Notes under the pieces: model-generated
Database searches by the model: none
What the model saw: only the letters and a program-made list of their open reading frames with translations
What the model was told of the DNA's origin: nothing
In this document: positions 57,434 through 64,000 of the stretch, one piece after another
Numbering within the stretch: position 1 is the stretch's first letter
Layout of the letters: each line of letters opens with the position of its first letter
From: Lasiodiplodia sp. COLG20
Lineage: Eukaryota > Ascomycota > Dothideomycetes > Botryosphaeriales > Botryosphaeriaceae
Assembly (NCBI GenBank): GCA_009801085.1
Contig: VNWV01000001.1
Location: forward strand, 1 to 64,000
Reading direction: 5' to 3'
Length of the DNA: 64,000 nt
Program-made: the position numbers and the translations under genes

Positions 57434-59162
57434 GATACCACGGGATAATGTTTATGGTTTTCTGCTGACACAGGGCAGTCTCTTTTCTTGTGGCGCTAAT
57501 ACAATGCTATGACACGTGTCGGTCCGGCGGTCAACAGCATCTTTACGAGCTAACGCAGGCTTCCATTCGTATTATTACTGGGCATGATTACTGTCTTAAT
57601 CCTGAAGGAGCCTGATGCCACGGAACCAAGGCCAACACAATGCACAAGCCTCCTTGTGGCACGGATACGACTACCTTCCTTTCTGGTCTTCTCTCGGGAA
57701 ATGCCATGGCAGAAAACGAATTGGAGAAAGGTCCGTGGACTGAATGACACGCTGGTCTGGTCCTAGAGGTCATGGTGTCGGAATGGCTTCCATTACCGGA
57801 GGGTCATCGACTGTCTCCCAACTAGGACACTTCGACACAAGACTAGTCTCTCGGAATAGAGGTGGATGTACGTGGTTTCGGTGGTCCGGTGGATAGCTTC
57901 GCGGCGATGTGGGTCAGAGCGATCGTGATAGATTGCGCGCCGCACTCTAGCTTGCTCGTACCCATGACAGGAAGTCAACCCGGACTTTTAGCGCTTTTCT
58001 CACCACCCTCACCGCTTGGGATACGCAGAGATGCGGCCACAACAAACTCCTGATCTACACATCCTCTGAATATCTCGCTGCTTCAGTTCGATGCTGACCG
58101 CTGGTTTGAGGCCGTACTGCATATCGGCTGCGATGAAGAGGGATTCCGTCGCTTACAAAACGCCACCCAAAAAAGTAAGGACGGGATGCTCGAACGACGT
58201 CATCTTGCCACTACGGGAGCAAAATAACCATAAGAAAAAGCAATATGCATCGGCAATTCCATTTGATTTTCCTAGACGGAAGCACCGACTTGGCACGGCG
58301 GCGGCGGCGGCAATCCTAAATGTCTGCACCACAGACTCCGTAGTGTGGGGATCCGGCACCGGACCGACCGCATTGTAGCAAAAGCGTACGGAGGGCGGCC
58401 TTCTCTCCACCGCTGTCGCTCCGTCTCCATGCTGGAGGGATGGTAAATCTGTCTTTGCCACGTGTTTGCTGCTCCACTCCTGTCGCCACTTGTCAAGGAT
58501 CCTGCCAAGCTGTGGGATGTTCATGAAACTGAGATCACGGCGTCCTCCCCCCTTCGCCCAGTCCCTTGGCTAGGGATAGAAAGAGATAGGCGCGATAGGA
58601 TGCGTCCGGAGCTTTCCTTCGGCGGCGGGGAGGTGTCGAAGTGTCGTACTTTTTGGTCACACCGACGTTAAATGTACTTGATTCGAGGGGAAAGCTTAGG
58701 ACACGTCACTATAGGCCGACCTCTGAAGATCGCATGAAGCCGACCCACGATCTCTTCCTCTTCCAATGGATGGCGTCTTTTATGATCAGCAGTATTATGA
58801 TTCGGAGTCTCCCCCACACGGTAAGCGATCTGGTCTCCAATGCTGCGTTTGGATGTTCTACTTTCTTCACTTCTCATTGGACCACGCGAAGAGCGGGTTT
58901 GAGCAGAATTTCCCAACCCAATACCACTACGAGTTGCGCTTACTCGACAGAAGTTAATTGATTGACTGCACCTGTGCTTAGAAATTTTGTTTCGCTATCA
59001 CTTCCGATACGCCCTTGCTTCGACCAACCTTCTCCAGGAAAAGACCCGCCCCTGACAAGAAATGACCACATTCCCTTCTCATTTTAATCGATCTCGAAAA
59101 ATGGCAGAACAAAGAGATGTAAAAGGAAAAGAAAGAAAAGGAAAAAAGATCACTGGATTGCT
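57434..59162. other. 1.7 kb intergenic region between convergent genes
   Basis: No supported gene. Frames of up to about 120 codons occur at 58090-58960 without motifs. Confidence 0.5.
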
Positions 59163-60026
59163 TCATTCTCCACCCTCTTTCTTTTCCGAGTCAGTCCCGG
59201 AATTCCTGTCATTCAACCACGCATTCCAAAAGTCGACAATCTCCTCGGGATAAGCGGTCTTGTAGAAGGCAAGCTCCCAGTCGGGCCGGTGGTGCTCGGC
59301 AATGTCGAGCCAGTACTGCATCTCCTCGTTGCGATTACCGCGGCCGGCGAAGTGGATGAGGAAGTCGCCGCGGCGGACGCGCTCGGGGCCGAGCGTCTCG
59401 TTCTGGAAGGCGTGGTAGGCGTTGAACCAGCGCTGCGGCACGTAGGCGACGTTCTGGCGGAACTTGTCCGTGTGCAGCAGCCGCTCCATGGCGCTCTGGT
59501 CGTTGAAGACGAGCTCCTCGCCCGGGAGCAGGTGCCGGAAGCCGACGACGCCGGCGAACAGCTCGAGCGCCCAGCTGTTGACGCGCACCAGGAAGATGCC
59601 GTTGTTGAGCCCGTTGCCGTCGTTGGCCACGACGACGTGCACGTCGTCTCTCGGCGGCAGGAACTTGGCCGGCGGCACGCACGGGTTCAGCACGATGGTG
59701 TCGCCGTCGACCCACAGCAGCCACTCCAGCCGCGCCTCGGGCGGCTTCTGCAGCTCTTCGGCGAGGATGGACAGGATGTACGCGGGCTTGTTCCACACGC
59801 CGTCGAGGACCTGGTCGCGCATGACGTAGCCGCGCACCCCGTGGATGCGGTTGTGCAGCTCGTGCGTGCGCAGCGCGCGCTCGTATGTCGGGTTCGGGGG
59901 GCCGTAGAGGATGCTCACTTTGGCAATGCGCGCGGGCGAGGCCGTGGCGAGGGCGGCGTTGTAGTCGGACTCGTCGTGCAGGAATTGGTGCTCCGGGTTG
60001 CGGCACAGCTCCGGGTTCTGCTCCCA

Positions 60027-60061
<35 letters not shown>

Positions 60062-60184
60062 GGGCGGCGGTTTGAGACTCGGACTCTACTAGCGATCCGC
60101 TACGAGTACTGAGAGAGGTTTGCATGGCACTGGTTAGCTTTCCCCTTTCCCTTTTTGCGAGACATCGTTAGGGAAGTCCGTGGG

Positions 60185-60227
<43 letters not shown>

Positions 60228-60400
60228 GGGACGCACAGGAACGTTGTCGACCGGACCGTGAAGAACATGAATGCTAGTAGTGCCCATATCAGGAGCAGCG
60301 TGAGCACCGGGTACTTCATACCCTGTCGCGGAACCATCTTGCGGACCATCCAGAATTTTGAGTTGTGTACATGGCGTTCCCAAAGATCTTGCACGGTCAT
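59163..60400 (-). CDS. GT34 glycosyltransferase (GMA12/MNN10 family)
   Basis: Model: exons 60400-60243 and 60129-59163 with a 113 bp intron, giving 374 residues. Exon 1 holds a short cytosolic tail, then a membrane anchor (YPVLTLLLIWALLAFMFFTV), so the protein is type II and probably resides in the Golgi. A serine-rich stem includes a run of ten Ser coded by (CTG)10 read on the other strand. The catalytic domain starts at about residue 100; it has the DxD motif WVDGDTIVLNP, NNGIFLVRVNSWALELF, FNDQSAMERLL and FLIHFAGRGNR, which are all typical of GT34. It would add alpha-linked mannose or galactose to glycoproteins or wall glycans using GDP- or UDP-sugar and Mn2+. The in-frame upstream Met at 60565 is less likely. 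The intron contains a (GA)17 repeat. Confidence 0.9.
60031..60060. repeat. (CTG)10 microsatellite, coding
   Basis: Ten perfect CTG units, read on the minus strand as a run of serine codons in the stem of the GT34 protein. Length is likely to vary between strains. Confidence 0.95.
60188..60222. repeat. (GA)17 microsatellite in the GT34 intron
   Basis: About 35 bp of perfect GA repeat inside the only intron of the GT34 gene, between its donor (60242) and branch region. Confidence 0.95.
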
Positions 60401-60736
60401 TGTGTTTGGTGTGGCGCCGGTTTCATCCTCAGAGTGTGAAAGAGCAACAAAGGAGAGGACAGTCGTGGGTCCCTTCTCTCCTTTGTATGAAATAGCACAG
60501 TGATTATAACAGCAAGGGATCTGGCCAAGAGCCAAAAGACTTGGAAAGTTCTTGGAAGGGGTCATCGAAGCAGTAAGTTACTCCTGTGTAATTTTCGTCT
60601 ATCTTTGCAGCAAAAAGAGAAAACAAAAAGTGGAAAACGCTCTACCAGAGAACCGCTTGGCCACAACGCCAAACCAGATTCCAAGTCTTTTGATATATCT
60701 TCACAACAACGCCCTGCAAGAAAAAGGCATTTACAT
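60401..60736. other. Intergenic, 336 bp
   Basis: Short segment between two minus-strand genes: promoter of the GT34 gene and 3' region of the secreted dioxygenase. No feature recognised. Confidence 0.5.
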
Positions 60737-62127
60737 TCAAGAAGAAGGAGGGGTACCGGACGGCATAGCACCGGTCATGGTACCGTTGCCGCCCTCGCCA
60801 CCACCGCCGAAGCCGGTGGCACTGTCGGCGTTCTCGTGGCCGCCGTCGGCCTGGAGGTAGGCGGCGACCGAGTAGTAGTCGTCGTCGATGTAGTTGGCCG
60901 ACGTGTTGATGCCGATCTGGATCCAGGCCATCAGGCCGTCGGTGACGTCGGGGCCGAGGTAGATGTACTCCGGGAAGGGGTCGTAGTAGGTGTCGGCCTG
61001 CACGATGTCCCACATGTCGTCGGCGTTGGTCGTGACGGCCTGCTCGTTGGTCGTGTACGGGTAGGTCGCCTCGACGGCGGTGCGCAGCTCCTCGTTCCAG
61101 AAGAGCTGGCCGATGTGCGTGATGTTGTTCGAGTCCGAGATGGTGTTGTTCGGGAAGCGCGTCACGTTCATGTGGGCCAGCAGGTGGGTGTGCGTGGCAC
61201 GGCCTGTCGACGGCGTTAGCTCATTGATGGAATTTGGGTGTAAAAGGGACTACACACCATCGTAGTGACCGGGGAAGATGGTCTCGAAAGCGACGACACC
61301 ATCCTTGTCGGTCTCCTGAATACCACGGAGGTAGGTCGAGTTCAGGCCATCGGCGGCGTAGTTGCCACTATAAGCTTTGTGAGTCAGTGCTTTCAGAGCG
61401 AGCCATTTACTTGACTAACCTGGTGTAGATACCCGAGTAAACACCCGTAGCGTTGGCGTTCCAGATGTCAACGTACACACCCGGCACAGGCTCGCAAGTC
61501 TCAATGTCAATGTACTGAACCTCTAGGTAGAGATCGACACCATCCGAGTACTTGTCTTCCTTAACGTTCTTCCTGATCATCTCACCAACGACGTAGCTGT
61601 TTCCGGCTGTCAGTGATTGCTCGTCAGGGGAAGGAGTAATATGGAATACTGACTAAGGGCCGTCAGTGACCTCAGGGGCCAGAATGCAGGACGTGTTTGC
61701 GCCGAAGATGGCACCGGCAGGGGTCTTCTCGTCGTAGTTGTAGATGCCAGTCATGTTGTGGTTGACCGCCTCGAACTCCTCCAGCGTAGCGAGATCACGG
61801 CGGAACTTCTGGGGCTCTGTCGATTGTCAGCATCTGAGACAATCTGCAGGAAATGAAGCAACACTCACTCTCGGCAATTCCACGCTTCTCACGAAGCTCG
61901 TGGGCGACCTGAGCACGACGAGCGTAGGAGCGAGCGTTCAGGGCTTGGTGCTTCGCGGCCGAGTTGCAGCTGTCGAGGGAACGCTTGGCAGCAGCGGCGC
62001 GGACATGGCGAGCAGAGATTTCGCGCTTGATGTGGTGGTGGTCGTGGTGCTCGCCGGGGTGAGCGGCGGCAGAGGCGAAAAGACCGGCAGCGACGACAGC
62101 GCTGGTAAGCTTGGTAATCTGGACCAT
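60737..62127 (-). CDS. Secreted intradiol ring-cleavage dioxygenase
   Basis: Model: five minus-strand exons, 62127-61869, 61816-61654, 61596-61420, 61367-61258 and 61203-60737, giving 391 residues; all four introns are 52-57 bp. The start MVQITKLTSAVVAAGLFASAAAH gives a signal peptide, followed by a His-rich HPGEHHDHHH patch and basic residues. The catalytic domain has the Fe(III)-ligand pattern: CILAPEVTDGPYYVVGE, VDIWNANATGVYSGIY (Tyr ligand), the second Tyr in GHYDGRATHTH, and the two His of THTH with the preceding Arg. The helical N-terminal domain of the intracellular enzyme is absent. Several N-glycosylation sequons (NNTIS, NITH, NGT) fit secretion. Such enzymes can cleave catechol-type phenolics outside the cell, perhaps plant defence compounds or lignin fragments (inference). 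The C-terminus is Gly/Ser-rich. Confidence 0.92.
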
Positions 62128-63698
62128 CTTGAAAGAAAGGCTGGAGTGGAAGGAGAAGGTTGGAATGCGAACGAGTGCGATGTTGAGCTACATGAGAACT
62201 GAAAATCCACCAGCTATATACTCTTGCCGCAGACTTCGTCGTTCTAAGGTATCCCCTTTAGGGCATCCAGCTGCGTAAAAGGCGTCGTCAACAAGTGGCA
62301 GGGGTGTACTGGGCCGGACCAGCTTCGTCCTTGGCATGCTACTTCTTTCCTATCCAAGCTTCGGCCAAGTGCTCGGAAATCCCGTCCATGTGTGCATTGT
62401 CCAATTATCTGGCCCATGCAGACCCAATGTTTTTTTTCTGTAATTGCTCTCTAGATAGGCAGAGATGAAGATCTCTTCGGCAAATCACCGGCGGTTGCTA
62501 TATGTTGAGTTGACTGCCAGAGAAACGAACGTCTTTCGCCCCCAGAGTAGACGACGTCATGTAGATACAAGAAACACGGAAGAGGCTTCACGTCTAGCTC
62601 AAATTGTGGAGAGTCCGACGCCTCGTTCCAACGCAAGGACGTTTGGTCGAGATTGTCGAGATGCTTGGCGTTGGGCGGTGCACCTCCAACCACCCAATGG
62701 CATCTCTCTGATTCGTAAAGGGCGCAGTAGCGCAGCCGGTGAGTGCGTAAGCTGTTTTCCCTATCGACCAATGCTGCGGGGGCGTGACATTGCACAGACC
62801 GGTGCGAGGTGTTTGGACGCGTATGTTCGCCGTTGCCCTACCGCACCGCTACCCGCTTATGCCTGCCTGAACGCGCTTGAGCGCCTCTTCAGCCTCTCAA
62901 AACGCTTGCATTCGCTTCGTGAAACTCAAACTCGTAAATGAAAGCTCTTGATTGGGGGGTTTCTACGTGTTCTAGGGGAGTCCGCGGACATATCGGAGAA
63001 GCTGTCCCGTGTCTCGGCTTTCAGCGTCACCTTTGTCATCTTCGGCTTATCGAAGCCCGAGCCCCTAAGCGTTCGACTCGAAACTAAGTCTGTGCTATCT
63101 ATAAGCCTATTTAATTCAGCCTGCGAAGTTATGTCTTGCTTTCACTTTCGTCAGACGAGATATCATGCCTCGGACTTAAGCTGAGAAGCTCGGAACTGCT
63201 GGAGCAGATGGTCGGATACGTAGAACTCACCTTATTGCTCGGAATACCAAGGTTTTGGCAAGCTATTTAGTGGATCTTGGCCAATAAAATCATTTCGAGT
63301 AATCAACGCCCCCATTTGAAGCCCAAGGTGGCAACGTACGAGGTTTAAGATGCGTCCGTCCTGCAACAGTAGATGGTCAAGTTAAGTAGTTTTGACCTTA
63401 GCAATTATCGTGTTCAAAGTGATTTTTAGATTGCTAGTAGCTTCATAAATTTCACATGATTAAAGTAGTACGAAAGCTGCCGTTGTATCACAGTAGCATG
63501 CAAAGTACGAGACTGCCACTTCTGGCTGAGAGGTAGTATTTACAGACCATGTGATGTCTCGCTACTTTTTTATAGGCCGTCACTCACTACAATGTTTGGA
63601 AAAGCTTTCTCTACTTATATTACTGGTCTGTTTGGCCCTGGCGTAGCCTGCTTTCCCCCTCTCCAGACAGTCCAAACCTGTATCATTTCGCAGCAGCA
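62128..63698. other. Intergenic region near the right edge
   Basis: About 1.6 kb upstream of the secreted dioxygenase. Apart from its TATA element, only short motif-free frames were seen. Confidence 0.45.
62215..62220 (-). promoter_or_regulatory. TATA box of the secreted dioxygenase
   Basis: TATATA on the minus strand, about 90 bp upstream of the start codon at 62127. Confidence 0.6.
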
Positions 63699-63998
63699 TC
63701 AGCTACTCGTTTCAGTAGTCCAACATGTAACAGACAGACTCCATCCTTTGCCTCCCCTGGGGTTCAGGCAGGTGAAAATCCATCCACAACCTCGGTTCCT
63801 CCGGCGAGAGTCTCTTGCACGTTCAGTAACTTGTTTGCTCCCAGTAAGATCCTCAATGGAGTTTTGTTCATCATCATCTCCTTCTCCACGTTGGCTTCCT
63901 TCCTCTGCTTTTAGAGCAGCACGATTTGCGACCGCTTGCCTAACAGGTTCAACATACCCGACGGAAGTATCCGAAGTCTTTCCATTCTTGACTAGAGG
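63699..63998 (-). CDS. Possible 3' end of a gene leaving the window
   Basis: On the minus strand one frame without an ATG is open from the window edge to a TGA at 63701-63699, about 99 codons. It reads as a hydrophilic, charged segment (VEPVRQAVANRAALKAEEGS, EGDDDEQNSIEDLTG). This looks more like a protein tail than the surrounding intergenic DNA, but no family is recognised and the 5' part lies outside the window. It could also be chance. Confidence 0.3.
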   Translation of the reverse strand, partial: PLVKNGKTSDTSVGYVEPVRQAVANRAALKAEEGSQRGEGDDDEQNSIEDLTGSKQVTERARDSRRRNRGCGWIFTCLNPRGGKGWSLSVTCWTTETSS

Positions 63999-64000
63999 GT

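Noticed and set aside
1..64000. CRISPR array, rRNA operon or bacterial-type operon
   Set aside because: None seen; the sequence is eukaryotic with introns throughout.

Overview
The window is a piece of a filamentous ascomycete genome (Pezizomycotina, probably a Sordariomycete). The evidence is short GT-AG introns (mostly 49-113 bp) with CTAAC-like branch sites, a CYP59/StcS-like P450, a PDR-type ABC transporter, a SAT4/PTH11-like seven-helix protein, a HeLo-like/ankyrin protein and a GT34 glycosyltransferase. I see no rRNA, tRNA, CRISPR or bacterial operon structure. All gene models were built by hand from reading frame, splice sites and family motifs; 19 of 20 spliced or single-exon models close in frame with clear family landmarks, and the start of the SET gene is the main open question.

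Left third (0.5-25.4 kb): an StcS-like P450 (-), a fungal rhodopsin-fold membrane protein (-), a second, CYP7/8-like P450 (+) followed 287 bp later by a full-length PDR transporter (+), a HeLo-like/ankyrin protein (+), a PaxM-like membrane-anchored FAD monooxygenase (-), then a 'graveyard' (19.3-20.5 kb) of a truncated Zn2Cys6 regulator, a pogo/Fot1-type transposase tail and an amidase fragment, a 3 kb GC-rich stretch without a readable gene, and an MFS (DHA1) transporter (+). The set suggests oxidation and export of small molecules, but no PKS, NRPS, terpene or DMAT core enzyme is present, so it is not a complete secondary-metabolite cluster.

Middle (28.8-35.3 kb): a compact aromatic-catabolism cluster. 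A three-domain fusion (two EthD/DABB barrels plus a PcaD-like lactonase), a 3-carboxy-cis,cis-muconate cyclase (beta-propeller CMLE), an intradiol ring-cleavage dioxygenase and a carboxymuconolactone-decarboxylase-family protein together could carry out ring opening, lactonisation, isomerisation/hydrolysis and decarboxylation to 3-oxoadipate. The cyclase and dioxygenase share a divergent promoter. This cluster, and above all the fusion protein, is the most interesting part of the window.

Right part (36.5-62.1 kb): a secreted alginate-lyase-like protein, a small secreted Cys-rich EF-hand protein (effector-like), a peroxisomal 4-coumarate-CoA-ligase-like enzyme divergent from a zinc aryl/benzyl-alcohol-type dehydrogenase, a Mup1-like methionine permease containing a likely GC-AG intron, a SET/MYND protein, a small mitochondrial membrane protein, a secreted BBE-like flavin oxidase, a GT34 glycosyltransferase containing microsatellites, and a second, secreted intradiol dioxygenase. 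The abundance of enzymes for plant phenolics and of secreted proteins fits a plant-associated or saprotrophic lifestyle; that lifestyle statement is inference. About half of the window is intergenic, and the last 300 bp contain an open frame that leaves the window.
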